Source of the DNA: Thalassovita taeanensis | GTDB lineage: Bacteria > Pseudomonadota > Alphaproteobacteria > Rhodobacterales > Rhodobacteraceae | NCBI RefSeq assembly: GCF_900110775.1 | Contig: NZ_FOEP01000004.1 | Location: 193,538 to 257,537 of the forward strand | Reading direction: 5' to 3' | Length of the DNA: 64,000 nt | Shown here: one piece after another, positions 9,075 to 17,759 of the stretch | Layout: each line of letters begins with the position of its first letter | Numbering within the stretch: position 1 is the first letter of the stretch | The notes under the pieces: model-generated | What the model saw: only the letters and a program-made list of their open reading frames with translations | Told to the model about the DNA's origin: nothing | The model's database searches: none | Translations under genes and position numbers: made by a program

Positions 9075-9150
9075 GGGGCCTTAGCTCAGCTGGGAGAGCG
9101 CCTGATTTGCATTCAGGAGGTCAGGAGTTCGATCCTCCTAGGCTCCACCA
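9075..9150 (+). tRNA. tRNA-Ala (anticodon TGC)
   Basis: A 76-nt cloverleaf including an encoded CCA. The acceptor GGGGCCT pairs with AGGCTCC (one G-U). The D-arm has AGCTCAGCTGGGAGAGC, the anticodon stem CCTGA/TCAGG encloses TTTGCAT with TGC, and the T-arm carries GTTCGATC. It reads alanine GCN codons. Confidence 0.97.
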
Positions 9151-9340
9151 ATCCACCTCCTGAAATGCGAAAGATCATTTTACCTTTAAGGTTGAGTTGT
9201 GTCCCTCTTTCTTTAGAGCTTTCGCGTGCCCGGGCGCGGCGCAAAGAATCGTCAGAGAGCGCTAGCCATGTGGCGCAACTGCGGAACATCCTTCCGCGTG
9301 CATCCGCATCCCTGCGAATCTGGAGGCCGAATCCTCGAAC

Positions 9341-10114
9341 TCAATTCCCATATCTCGGCGGGATCTGGGTCGTGTGCTCAATCGACGGCTCGCCCTGGGC
9401 CGCACCCAGCACCAGCACCGGGCACCGCGCCGCGGCCAGCAGGTGCCGCAGCTGATTGTGGGTGCGCAAGGGGCCGGTTGATAGATCCAACACGACGGCA
9501 GAGGCGTTCATTCGACTGATCCGCCCCAGCATGGCGGTATCGGACGTGAACTGTTCGCGGTGCCCACCTTCGTCCTCCGGCATTGCGGCGTCCGCATCAA
9601 GAGATAAGACATAGAGGTCGGTCCGCAGCGCCTTTGCCAAATCCTCGGCAAGGTCCGGGGCGACCTGCGACGCCCCCGTGGGCGGAGCGATCAACACCAC
9701 ACGCCCGGCCCGTCGGTGGGTTTCGCGATACCCCAACAGCAACAGATCCCATCCCCTGGCCGCCTCGCAAAGCCCGCCGATAAGATCACCGTGGCGGCGC
9801 TCGAACGACCAGTTCCGTGTCCTGCTTTGCGCCAATCCTGACAAAGTGTCGCGAAACGCTTTGGCGTCGCCTTCCATCAGGGTGCGGACTTGTTGGCGTG
9901 TTGGAGCCACAACAAGCGTACCGCTGGCGGTCACGACTCGCTGCCCGGGCAGGCCCACAACCTCGGTCACGACGGCTTCTTCGACCAGCAGACCGCCCAA
10001 GTCCCCGGCGAGAGTTTCCGCCAGCCGCTCGGCCAGCCGCAACGCGCCAAGGGCGTCGGCGAAGCTTCCTGCGCCAATCAGTAAACGTTTTGGCGGTTTT
10101 GGCGGCGTGCTCAT
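9341..10114 (-). CDS. Usp-like protein of unknown function coupled to Lon-like protease
   Basis: A 257-aa soluble protein. Its start overlaps the stop of the upstream protease gene (ATGA-type, 10111-10114), so the two are translationally coupled. The start (KRLLIGAGSFADALGALRLAERLAETLAGDLGGLLVEE) has the strand-helix-strand look of a universal stress protein half. A second similar unit may lie at the end (ASAVVLDLSTG ... ARCPVLVLG), suggesting a degenerate tandem Usp, but canonical nucleotide-binding glycines are not obvious. I do not recognise a named family. Expression would follow the FNR-type promoter of the protease gene. Confidence 0.75.
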   Translation of the reverse strand: MSTPPKPPKRLLIGAGSFADALGALRLAERLAETLAGDLGGLLVEEAVVTEVVGLPGQRVVTASGTLVVAPTRQQVRTLMEGDAKAFRDTLSGLAQSRTRNWSFERRHGDLIGGLCEAARGWDLLLLGYRETHRRAGRVVLIAPPTGASQVAPDLAEDLAKALRTDLYVLSLDADAAMPEDEGGHREQFTSDTAMLGRISRMNASAVVLDLSTGPLRTHNQLRHLLAAARCPVLVLGAAQGEPSIEHTTQIPPRYGN

Positions 10115-12540
10115 GCGTCGTTTCCGTTTTCATCTGACTTGGCAAAGCGCGCGAAGGCCTTGCGCGTCAGGGCGAACCCGCGCAGCCGTTCCTCGACCAG
10201 CGCATTGACCGATGCTTCGGGAAACGCGCCGCCCTTGTCACGCACGCCTGCCTCGACCCCGGTCAGTATCGCGATCCCCTCATCAATCGTTGCAACGGGA
10301 ATCACCCGGAATTTTCCTGCCTCTGCGGCCTCAACCACGTCGGCGCGTAGCATCAGATGCGGGATATTCGATTGTGGGATCAAGACGCCTTGGTCGCCTG
10401 TCAGACCGCGCGCCGCGCAGGTTTCAAAGAACCCTTCGATCTTTTCATTGACGCCGCCGATGGCCTGAACCTCGCCGGTCTGATTGACCGACCCAGTCAC
10501 CGCCAGCCCCTGCCTGATCGGCAGGCCCGACAATGCCGACAGTAGCGCATAAAGCTCTGCCGACGAGGCGCTGTCACCATCGACGCCACCATAGCTTTGC
10601 TCGAAAACCAGACTGGCGTGCAGCGAAAACGGCACGTCGAGCGCATAGGCCGAGGTCAGATACCCCGACAGGATCATCACGCCCTTGGAATGCAGCGGCC
10701 CGCCCAGTTCGACCTCGCGCTCGATATCGACCAGCTTTCCGGTTCCCATCCGCACCCGAGCGGTGATCCGGGACGGTCGACCAAATCGATACTCACCCAT
10801 CCCGACAACGGACAATCCGTTGATCTGGCCTATCTTCTCTCCGTCGGTGTCGATCAGAATGGTCTTTCGGGTGATCGCCTCTTGCATCCGGTCCTTGATC
10901 CGCGAGGCGCGCCTGTCCTTTTCGCAAACCGCGCGCTCGATATCGGCGTCATCGATGTGGTCGCTGTCGCGGGAGGCCGCATAGTGATCGGCCTCGCGGA
11001 TCAGATCGGTCAAGGCGCCCAGACGCAACGACAGTTTCGTGTTGTCATCGGCAAGCCGCGTCGCCTCGTCCAACGCACGCGCGACGCCTGCGGCACTGAT
11101 CGGGCGCAGGCCTTCGCGTCGCACATAAGACCCCACCAGCCGCGCGAACAGAATAAGATTGTCCTGCGTCCGGTCAACGACATCCTCGAAATCCGCCTGA
11201 AGCTTGAAAAGCTCGTTAAAGTCCGGGTCCAGCAACACCAGCAGGCTATGCAACATCCGGTCACCGACCAAGACCACACGCACGTCCAGCGGAATTGGAT
11301 CGGGTTCCAACGACGTCGTCGAGATCAAGCTCAACCGATCCGCCATTGATGTGATCGTGATCGACTGGTTCTTCAGGCAGCGCTTCAGCGTGTCCCATGC
11401 ATAAGGCTCGCTCAGCACCTGACGCGCGTCCAGCACCAGATACCCGCCATTGGCCCGGTGCAAGGCGCCAGGTTTGATCATGGTGAAGTTAGTCATCAGC
11501 GACCCCATGTGCGAAACATGCTCGATGCGACCCGCCACCCTGTCGAGCGTCGGCAGGTCTTCGGTTTCGACCGGTGCGCCTATTCCTGTCTCACTGTCTT
11601 GCGAGACCATCACGTTCACGACATAGCGATCAAACTCCGGCTTATGGTGATACTTGCGGATCGCCTCGGGGAAAGGGCCATCGTGATTTTCGGCAGCCGC
11701 TTGCAGAAATAGTTCCGCGTTCGCGATGATGTCCTCTCGCACAGCCGCCAGATATTGCGCCACGACCTCAATCTTCTGCAATTCGGCCTCGATATCGGCC
11801 ACCCGCGCGGACACCGCGCGCTCGGCCATCCCCGCATTCAGACCCTCGACCCGCTTGCGGTGCTCTTTTTCCAGCTTCGGCGTCTGGCGCAACACGGTAG
11901 CCAAGTCTTCCTGCAAGCGCGAGATCTTCTCGCTGATCTGTGCCTGCTCGGCCTCGTCGAGTTTTTGAAAATCCTCACTTTTTACCAGTTTGCCATCGCG
12001 AACCGCGGTCAGCATAAAGCCCATGGGCGTCTGCACTAGGGCGATTTCCTCGGCTTTGGCGCGATCAGAAAAATCCGCCATCGCCGCCTCCTGCGCCTCG
12101 CCGAGTTCCTGTTCGATGGCACGGCGTTGGGTCTGGTATTCTTCGGACTCAAAAAGCGCCGGAATGTCATTGGCCAGATCATCAATCAGGTTCTGCATCG
12201 TGCGCTTCAGAGTAAGCGCCGTTCCCGGCGGCAGGCGCATCGCCTCGGGTTTGTGCGCAGCCTCGAAGTTGTTCACATAGACCCAGTCGGACGGCAACTC
12301 CCGCGTCGCGGCCTGCTCGCTCAGAAGTTTCAGCACCGCAGTGCGTCGCCCGGTGCCCGTGGGGCCCAACACGAAAAGGTTGAAATCACGGTGAGAGATT
12401 TGAGACGACAGGCGAATGGCATCCATCGCGCGATCCTGACCGATCAGTTCGGTCTGTTCGACGAGATCCTTGGTCGATACGAATGGAAGCGCCGCCGGAT
12501 CGCACCGCTGCCGCAGTTTTTCAGTGGGAAGCCCGTTCAT
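10111..12540 (-). CDS. LonB-like ATP-dependent protease (AAA + S16 domains)
   Basis: A fused ATPase/protease of 809 aa, related to the LonB/YcbZ class and lacking the Lon substrate-binding N-domain. The P-loop is GPTGTGRR (59-66), with Arg where Walker A normally has Lys. A long helical insert (about 120-290) follows, then an AAA core including the DLPTLDRVAGRIEH region. The S16 protease domain has the nucleophile in GDSASSAE (Ser657) and Lys700 in GGVNEKIEG; their 43-residue spacing equals that of E. coli Lon (679/722). It probably degrades damaged or regulatory proteins. It is preceded by an FNR-type promoter and followed by the overlapping Usp-like gene. Confidence 0.92.
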   Translation of the reverse strand: MNGLPTEKLRQRCDPAALPFVSTKDLVEQTELIGQDRAMDAIRLSSQISHRDFNLFVLGPTGTGRRTAVLKLLSEQAATRELPSDWVYVNNFEAAHKPEAMRLPPGTALTLKRTMQNLIDDLANDIPALFESEEYQTQRRAIEQELGEAQEAAMADFSDRAKAEEIALVQTPMGFMLTAVRDGKLVKSEDFQKLDEAEQAQISEKISRLQEDLATVLRQTPKLEKEHRKRVEGLNAGMAERAVSARVADIEAELQKIEVVAQYLAAVREDIIANAELFLQAAAENHDGPFPEAIRKYHHKPEFDRYVVNVMVSQDSETGIGAPVETEDLPTLDRVAGRIEHVSHMGSLMTNFTMIKPGALHRANGGYLVLDARQVLSEPYAWDTLKRCLKNQSITITSMADRLSLISTTSLEPDPIPLDVRVVLVGDRMLHSLLVLLDPDFNELFKLQADFEDVVDRTQDNLILFARLVGSYVRREGLRPISAAGVARALDEATRLADDNTKLSLRLGALTDLIREADHYAASRDSDHIDDADIERAVCEKDRRASRIKDRMQEAITRKTILIDTDGEKIGQINGLSVVGMGEYRFGRPSRITARVRMGTGKLVDIEREVELGGPLHSKGVMILSGYLTSAYALDVPFSLHASLVFEQSYGGVDGDSASSAELYALLSALSGLPIRQGLAVTGSVNQTGEVQAIGGVNEKIEGFFETCAARGLTGDQGVLIPQSNIPHLMLRADVVEAAEAGKFRVIPVATIDEGIAILTGVEAGVRDKGGAFPEASVNALVEERLRGFALTRKAFARFAKSDENGNDA

Positions 12541-12904
12541 ACCATTGTCTCTCGATCCGTTAATTATTCAGCCAAGCGGCGTTAGACACATTGTGCTCCA
12601 ATCGCTGCTCGGGTGACTTGATCTCAATCAAGAGCTTTTTGGAGTGAAGCTCCATGATTGTCTTTGAGACTTTGCTGAGGACGAAATACGGCTTAGTTCG
12701 TCTTCTGACTGGGCCGGGGCAACAGCTAAATAAGCGCCCCCCAAACAGTAGGCGTCGACCGTGGTGGACAGCCGACCCGATATCTTGATCTACTTCAGCA
12801 GCATCGCCACCGATCGACGGGACCGCAGATCAGCATAAATAAGCCGAAAACCTGTTCCAGGATCGGAGTATAGCTCGGTCGTTCATCTAGGGGCTTGGGA
12901 AACT
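12541..12904. other. intergenic region between Lon-like gene and tRNA-Met
   Basis: A 364-bp stretch with no supported gene. The part nearest the protease (12583-12631) holds the FNR-type promoter. The rest (about 12650-12900) is of lower GC than nearby genes and reads like decayed sequence. I find no ORF, repeat or transposase motif in it, and no clear tRNA terminator. Confidence 0.5.
12583..12631 (-). promoter_or_regulatory. class II FNR/FnrL-type promoter
   Basis: TTGATctcaATCAA (12618-12631) is an exact match to the FNR-family consensus TTGAT-N4-ATCAA. On the minus strand it is followed, after 22 nt, by CACAAT (12595-12590), a four-of-six match to the -10 element. With transcription starting at A12583 the box centre sits at -41.5, the classical class II activator position. 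The start codon of the Lon-like gene is 43 nt further on. Confidence 0.75.
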
Positions 12905-12981
12905 TGGTAGCGGAGGAGGGACTTGAACCCCCGACACGCGGATTATGATTCCGCTGCTCTAACCAACTGAGCTACTCCGCC
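12905..12981 (-). tRNA. tRNA-Met (anticodon CAT)
   Basis: A 77-nt tRNA with encoded CCA. The acceptor GGCGGAG pairs with CTCCGCT; D-arm AGCTCAGTTGGTTAGAGC, anticodon stem GCGGA/TCCGC enclosing ATCATAA (CAT), T-arm GGGGGTTCAAGTCCCTC. The overall form suggests elongator methionine, but a CAT anticodon can also be modified to read AUA (tRNA-Ile2), which sequence alone does not exclude. Confidence 0.93.
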
Positions 12982-13071
12982 AAAGTGGATTGCGAATTAC
13001 GAAAGCTAGGCGCAGGCGTCAAGGGTGAAAAGGTGGCAAACTGCTCTTTTCCAGCGCATACTTGTATCGGT

Positions 13072-13767
13072 TCAAACCGAAACGGCCTCGACCAGTTCCG
13101 CCTTTGTCAGTTCCGCCTTGGTTCCCTGCTTCAAAACCGCGCCACGCCGCATCACCACGAATTGATCTGCCAAGCCGTAGGCAAACTCGAAATACTGCTC
13201 CACCAGCACAATCGCCATGGTGCCCTGATCGCGCAGATATTCGATCACGCGGCCGATCTGCTGGATGATATTTGGCTGGATGCCCTCTGTCGGCTCGTCC
13301 AGCAACAGCAGTTTGGGCTTGGTGATCATCGCCCGCGCGATGGCCAGTTGCTGCTGCTGCCCCCCCGACAGGTCGCCTCCGCGACGATGCAGGAAATCTT
13401 TGAGGATGGGGAAGAGCTCGAACACTTCATCAGGGATGTAATGTTCGGATTTTGGCAGGCAGGCAAAGCCGGTTTCAAGGTTTTCGCGGACGCTGAGCAG
13501 CGGGAAAATATCGCGCCCCTGCGGCACATATCCGATTCCCTTGCGCGCCAGCGCGTGGGCAGGCAGGCGGCCGATTTCTTCGCCGTTCAGCTCCATCCGC
13601 CCACCGGACCGCGGGTGCGTGCCCGAGATTGCCTTGAGCAGGCTGGTCTTGCCCACGCCATTGGTGCCCATCACGCAGGTCACCTTGCCGGTTTCAGCCT
13701 CGAGCGAAACACCGTTGAGAATTTGCGAGCTACCGTAATGCAAGGTCAGGTCTTGGATTTTCAGCAT
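13072..13767 (-). CDS. urtE: urea ABC transporter ATPase UrtE
   Basis: Second ATPase of the urea importer, 231 aa, LivF-like. Walker A is GTNGVGKTS, the ABC signature LSGGQQQQLAIARAM and Walker B LLLLDEPTEGIQPN. It is the last gene of urtABCDE, 3 bp after urtD. It hydrolyses ATP with UrtD to drive UrtB/UrtC-mediated uptake of urea delivered by UrtA. The Urt assignment rather than a generic branched-chain amino-acid transporter rests on the complete Urt order and the divergent urease operon. Confidence 0.95.
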   Translation of the reverse strand: MLKIQDLTLHYGSSQILNGVSLEAETGKVTCVMGTNGVGKTSLLKAISGTHPRSGGRMELNGEEIGRLPAHALARKGIGYVPQGRDIFPLLSVRENLETGFACLPKSEHYIPDEVFELFPILKDFLHRRGGDLSGGQQQQLAIARAMITKPKLLLLDEPTEGIQPNIIQQIGRVIEYLRDQGTMAIVLVEQYFEFAYGLADQFVVMRRGAVLKQGTKAELTKAELVEAVSV

Positions 13768-13770
13768 TGT

Positions 13771-14511
13771 TCAGCGCCCCAGATAGACGTCTATGACGTC
13801 CTTGTTTTGTGTCACATGATCCAGCGATCCTTCGGCCAGAACACTGCCCTCGTGCAGAACTGTGACTTTGCAGTTCAGACGGCGGACAAATTCCATGTCG
13901 TGTTCGACCACCACCACCGCGCGGGTCTTGGCGGCCTCGACCAGAATGTCAGTTGTGTGTTCCCGCTCGGACAGGGTCATGCCTGCGGCGGGTTCATCCA
14001 CCAGCAACAGGCGCGGTTCCTGCGCAAGCAGCATACCGATCTCGAGCCATTGCTTTTGCCCGTGGCTCAGCTCGCCTGATTTGCGGTGTAGTTGATCTGA
14101 CAACCCGATTTCAGCAGCCAGTTCTTCCACCCGACCTAAATCCCTGAACTTCGGTTTGAAGAACAACACGCTGAAGGGAGAGCGATCATTTTTGATCGCC
14201 ATCAACAGATTGTCGTGCACCGTCTGATCCTCGAACACCGTGGGGCGCTGAAACTTGCGCCCTACCCCGGCGCGGGCGATCGCGGCTTCGGACATCTTCA
14301 GCAGCGATTGCGATTTCTCGCCCCACAGCACCCGGCCTTCGTTGGGGCGGGTCTTGCCGGTGATGATATCCATGAAGGTGGTCTTGCCGGCACCGTTCGG
14401 ACCAATGATAGCGCGTAATTCCGCCTGACCGATCTGAAAGGACAGGTTGTTGATCGCCTTGAACCCATCGAACGAGACCGAGACGCCGGACACTTCAAGC
14501 AGCGTGCTCAT
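13771..14511 (-). CDS. urtD: urea ABC transporter ATPase UrtD
   Basis: First ATPase of the urea importer, 246 aa, LivG-like. Walker A is GPNGAGKTT, signature LSHGQKQWLEIGMLL and Walker B LLLVDEPAAGMT. The QKQWLEIGMLL form of the signature region is common in UrtD. Its start overlaps the urtC stop by 4 nt (14508-14511) and it runs directly into urtE. Confidence 0.95.
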   Translation of the reverse strand: MSTLLEVSGVSVSFDGFKAINNLSFQIGQAELRAIIGPNGAGKTTFMDIITGKTRPNEGRVLWGEKSQSLLKMSEAAIARAGVGRKFQRPTVFEDQTVHDNLLMAIKNDRSPFSVLFFKPKFRDLGRVEELAAEIGLSDQLHRKSGELSHGQKQWLEIGMLLAQEPRLLLVDEPAAGMTLSEREHTTDILVEAAKTRAVVVVEHDMEFVRRLNCKVTVLHEGSVLAEGSLDHVTQNKDVIDVYLGR

Positions 14512-15740
14512 TCCTGCGCCTCCTTCTCTTGCAACGAGCCTTGATCAGGCCCAAGAGCTGCACCGTGGCGGCGCGGGCTGCGGATGCCCTCGAACAGGTC
14601 GAACAGGCCACCAATGCCCTTGGGCGCGAAAAGCGTGACCAGAACAAAGCTGAGGCCTAGCAGAACCTGCCACCAGTCCACCCATTTGACGACATAGAAC
14701 CCCAACGGCACATCGGGCGCCTGCCCGCCGGTAAACCATGTTGAGACCAGCGAGACGAATGCGGCGCCGATCACCGCGCCATAGAGCCGCCCGCGCCCGC
14801 CGATCGCCACCCAGACCGCGAGATAGATCGAGGCGATGGGCGCGACCTCGGCCGGGTTGATGATGCCCGCCTGCGGGTAATACAGCGCCCCGGCGATGCC
14901 CGCGATCATCGCGGTCATCACAAAGATGAACAGCTTATAGCCTTCGACCGAGTAGCCCAGAAACCGCACGCGCTGCTCGTCGTCGCGGATGCCGCGGATC
15001 ACCGATCCGAACTTGCCCGACACCACCCAAGAGGCCAGAAGAAAGCCCAGTCCAAGCGCCAGAGCCGAGGCCCAGAAGAACCAGATCGAGATCAGGCTTT
15101 GCGGTATCGCGTCGGTACCGGGGAGGTTTTGCAACCCTGACAGACCGTTGTTGCCGCGCAAACCGCTGTCATTCTGGAACAAATAGAGCGACAGGGCCAG
15201 CGTCATCGCCTGTGTCAGGATCGACAGATACACGCCCGTCACCCGACTGCGGAATGCCAGCCACCCAAAGATCAGCGCCAGCATGCCCGGCACAATAAGA
15301 ACCAGCGCAAGCTGGATCGGCAGGCTGTCGGCGAAGCTCCAGATCGGGGGGAAATCCGAACTGCCCACGACGCCGAATATCTGGCTACCGATGGCATCCA
15401 CCACTTCTTGGTCGGTCGGGGGGATCTCGGCGTTGGCCATCGACAGGGTAACGATCTGGCGGGTGCGCTCGTACATAAGCCACATGCCGATCATATAGCC
15501 CCCCAGCCCGAAGAAGGCGAAATGCCCCAGACTGAGAATACCGCAATAGCCCCAGACCAGATCCATCGCGATGGCGATCAGGCACAGGCACAGCGTCTTG
15601 CCCAGTGTCTTGACGAAGCTGGTCGAGATCAGCCCTGCGCCGGTCGCCTCGGACATGAATGTAACGCCAAGAGTAAAAAGCGCGAGCACACCTAGGAAAA
15701 TCAGAACCGAAGGGTTGCGCAGGATGAAGCTGTTTTTCAT
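14508..15740 (-). CDS. urtC: urea ABC transporter permease UrtC
   Basis: Inner-membrane permease subunit of 410 aa, LivM-like, with about ten hydrophobic segments and the conserved cytoplasmic coupling region (SVIRGIRDDEQRVRFLGYSVEGYKLFIFV). A start at 15740 is preferred to the ORF limit at 15782 because AGGAG stands 6 nt before it and it falls next to the urtB stop, fitting coupled translation. It forms the channel with UrtB. Confidence 0.94.
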   Translation of the reverse strand: MKNSFILRNPSVLIFLGVLALFTLGVTFMSEATGAGLISTSFVKTLGKTLCLCLIAIAMDLVWGYCGILSLGHFAFFGLGGYMIGMWLMYERTRQIVTLSMANAEIPPTDQEVVDAIGSQIFGVVGSSDFPPIWSFADSLPIQLALVLIVPGMLALIFGWLAFRSRVTGVYLSILTQAMTLALSLYLFQNDSGLRGNNGLSGLQNLPGTDAIPQSLISIWFFWASALALGLGFLLASWVVSGKFGSVIRGIRDDEQRVRFLGYSVEGYKLFIFVMTAMIAGIAGALYYPQAGIINPAEVAPIASIYLAVWVAIGGRGRLYGAVIGAAFVSLVSTWFTGGQAPDVPLGFYVVKWVDWWQVLLGLSFVLVTLFAPKGIGGLFDLFEGIRSPRRHGAALGPDQGSLQEKEAQE

Positions 15741-15741
15741 G

Positions 15742-17697
15742 TCAATCTCCTGCCGCGCGGCCCTTGAGGGCGATGATCCCACGGGGGCGGAACTGAATAA
15801 AGATGATGATGAAGACGATCATATAGGTCTGCGCCGCCAATGTGTTGGACGGGTTCAACCATTCGATCCCCTTTTGCAGGAAGCCAATCATCGTGGCCCC
15901 CAGAAGCGTGCCCCAGATATTGCCGACACCGCCGACAACGACGGTCATGAAGCTTTGCACGATGTAGTCGCTGCCCAGCTCGGACGTGACCTTGGCGTAC
16001 AGGCCGATGGCCACACCAGCGACGCCAGCGATCCCCGAGCCAAGGCCGAATGTCAGCATATTCACCTTGTCCTTGTTGATCCCCATCGACGAGGCCATGC
16101 GCGGATTTTGCGTGACTGCGCGGGTTTCAAGGCCCAACCGCGTGCGTTTCATGATGAACAGGAACACCGCGAGGAAAATCAGCGCCAGAACGAAAATGGC
16201 GATCCTGATATAGCTGATCGAGACCACATCGTTCAGCACCCAGGCACCATCCAGCCAACCCGGCGACGTCAACGGGCGGGCCTGCGTGCCAAAAATGTTC
16301 TTGGCGATCTGCTGCAGCGCGATCGAGATGCCGAAAGTCGCAAGCAGGGTTTCCAGCGGGCGGTTGTACAGCCAGCGGATCACCAGCCGTTCCATCGCGA
16401 CACCGGCAGCAAAGGTCACGGCAAACGCCATCGGAATGGCGACGATGATCGAGAGTGTATAGTCTGGGATGATCTGCTGAATGACATAGCCGGTATAGGC
16501 GCCCATCATGATGAATTCGCCGTGCGCCATATTGATCACGCCCATCACACCAAACGTGATGGCAAGACCGATCGCCGCAAGGAAATAAATCGAGCCGAGA
16601 GACAGAGCGTCCAGCGTCAGGTCGAGCACCTGATTCAGCCCGACTTTCTGTTCAATCGCGCGCAATGCACCGCGAGCGGCGTCGGTCACGACCGAAGATG
16701 GTTCATCATAGGCATCGAAAAAACTGTGCGCCGCGAGAGCTGCAGTCACATCAGTGGCCAGAACGGTGGGGTCCACCTTGCCCCGTGCCGCCAACGCGGC
16801 ATAGGCGCGGTCGCGGGCCTCGAGGGTGTTCAGCTCGGGCACCGGAATGCCACCGACCTGTCCGTTTTCGATATTGGCGGCCAGCGCGGAGCGCAGTTCA
16901 GCATCGCTGATCCGGGCGGCGCTGTAACCGCTCTTGACCAGCATGTCATAGGCCTCGGCGCGCGGCAGTTCCTTGGTGCCGGGCTTGAGCCGCGCGGCAA
17001 GATTCAACCCTTCCGGCAGCGTGTTTCCGGGCACAACTGCGCGGCGGGTGGTCAGCAGGGGGTTGAGCGTGGCGCGCACATCGACGCCAAGATCACCGCC
17101 GAAGCTTTCAATGGCACTGATCCGGGTACTGAGGTCTTTGTCAAAGGCCATGCTCAGCAGCCGTTCCAAGCGCTGCTTCTTGGCCTTCAGCACCGGATCT
17201 GTTTCAGTCTTGATGGCTGCGCGCAGCGGCAACAGATGCTCGGCCATGGGCGAGCGTTCGATCGAGGTCAACGCATCGCGGCGCCGAACCGGATCGGGAT
17301 CAGACAGCTGAAACTGCACCAGTGCGGTGCCGATCAGAGCGCGCACGCCGCTGTTTGGCTTGAGCTGATCCAGATCGCTTTTGGGAAACTCACCGACAGC
17401 CTCGTTGCTGTCGAAATCAATCAGGCGATAATTCTTGCCCGATTTTTCGGCGTAGAAGAACAGGCCGTCTGCCTTGCGCTGCCACATATCCTTGGATTGC
17501 CATTTCTCAAGCACCAGCTGCGCTTGCGACAAGCCGCTTTCGGCCAATGCGGTGATCGCGGGTTCAATGGTCTTGCGCGAGCTTTTCTCGATCACGGCCC
17601 GATGGTTTTGCATAATGTCCTGCACCGGACCGGCCTGTGCCTGTGTCGTACAGACAAGCATTACCAGTGCGATCAGAGAGAAAAGAAAATGCCGCAT
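15742..17697 (-). CDS. urtB: urea ABC transporter permease UrtB with large N-terminal domain
   Basis: A 651-aa LivH-like permease. After a signal sequence (about 1-22) there is an extracytoplasmic, helix-rich HEAT-like region of roughly 330 residues; the membrane permease follows from about DALSLGSIYFLAAIGLAITFGVMG. UrtB proteins are often extended like this, while amino-acid LivH is about 300 aa, which supports the urea assignment. It lies downstream of urtA, separated by a strong stem-loop (17723-17746), and 1 bp before urtC. Confidence 0.93.
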   Translation of the reverse strand: MRHFLFSLIALVMLVCTTQAQAGPVQDIMQNHRAVIEKSSRKTIEPAITALAESGLSQAQLVLEKWQSKDMWQRKADGLFFYAEKSGKNYRLIDFDSNEAVGEFPKSDLDQLKPNSGVRALIGTALVQFQLSDPDPVRRRDALTSIERSPMAEHLLPLRAAIKTETDPVLKAKKQRLERLLSMAFDKDLSTRISAIESFGGDLGVDVRATLNPLLTTRRAVVPGNTLPEGLNLAARLKPGTKELPRAEAYDMLVKSGYSAARISDAELRSALAANIENGQVGGIPVPELNTLEARDRAYAALAARGKVDPTVLATDVTAALAAHSFFDAYDEPSSVVTDAARGALRAIEQKVGLNQVLDLTLDALSLGSIYFLAAIGLAITFGVMGVINMAHGEFIMMGAYTGYVIQQIIPDYTLSIIVAIPMAFAVTFAAGVAMERLVIRWLYNRPLETLLATFGISIALQQIAKNIFGTQARPLTSPGWLDGAWVLNDVVSISYIRIAIFVLALIFLAVFLFIMKRTRLGLETRAVTQNPRMASSMGINKDKVNMLTFGLGSGIAGVAGVAIGLYAKVTSELGSDYIVQSFMTVVVGGVGNIWGTLLGATMIGFLQKGIEWLNPSNTLAAQTYMIVFIIIFIQFRPRGIIALKGRAAGD

Positions 17698-17722
17698 TCA
17701 AATGCCCGCCAATAGAGAAAGC

Positions 17723-17746
17723 GGAAGGGGGTGTTGGCCCCCTTCC
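17723..17746 (-). terminator. intra-operon stem-loop between urtA and urtB
   Basis: On the minus strand GGAAGGGGG pairs perfectly with CCCCCTTCC around a 6-nt loop, in the 62-nt urtA-urtB gap. It has no U-tract in the minus direction, so it probably stabilises the urtA 3' end or partly attenuates readthrough. That would raise the binding protein over the membrane subunits. The role is inferred. Confidence 0.6.
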
Positions 17747-17759
17747 CTTTTGTCACAGA

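Noticed and set aside
9151-9340. Sequence with a GGAGGCC and TCGAA-like segment after tRNA-Ala, resembling part of a tRNA-Ser or -Leu, plus a GCGGAA/TTCCGC hairpin (9281-9297)
   Set aside because: No complete cloverleaf or anticodon stem can be folded on either strand, and the hairpin lacks a U-tract.
12650-12900. Possible decayed transposase or mobile element near tRNA-Met
   Set aside because: No terminal repeats, target duplication or recognisable reading frame; the tRNA is intact and not duplicated.
15571-17715. Long plus-strand reading frame (over 700 codons) opposite urtB and the start of urtC
   Set aside because: It is the antisense shadow of GC-rich urt genes: composition is dominated by His, Gln, Arg and Asp runs, there is no family motif, and the minus strand carries complete transporter genes.
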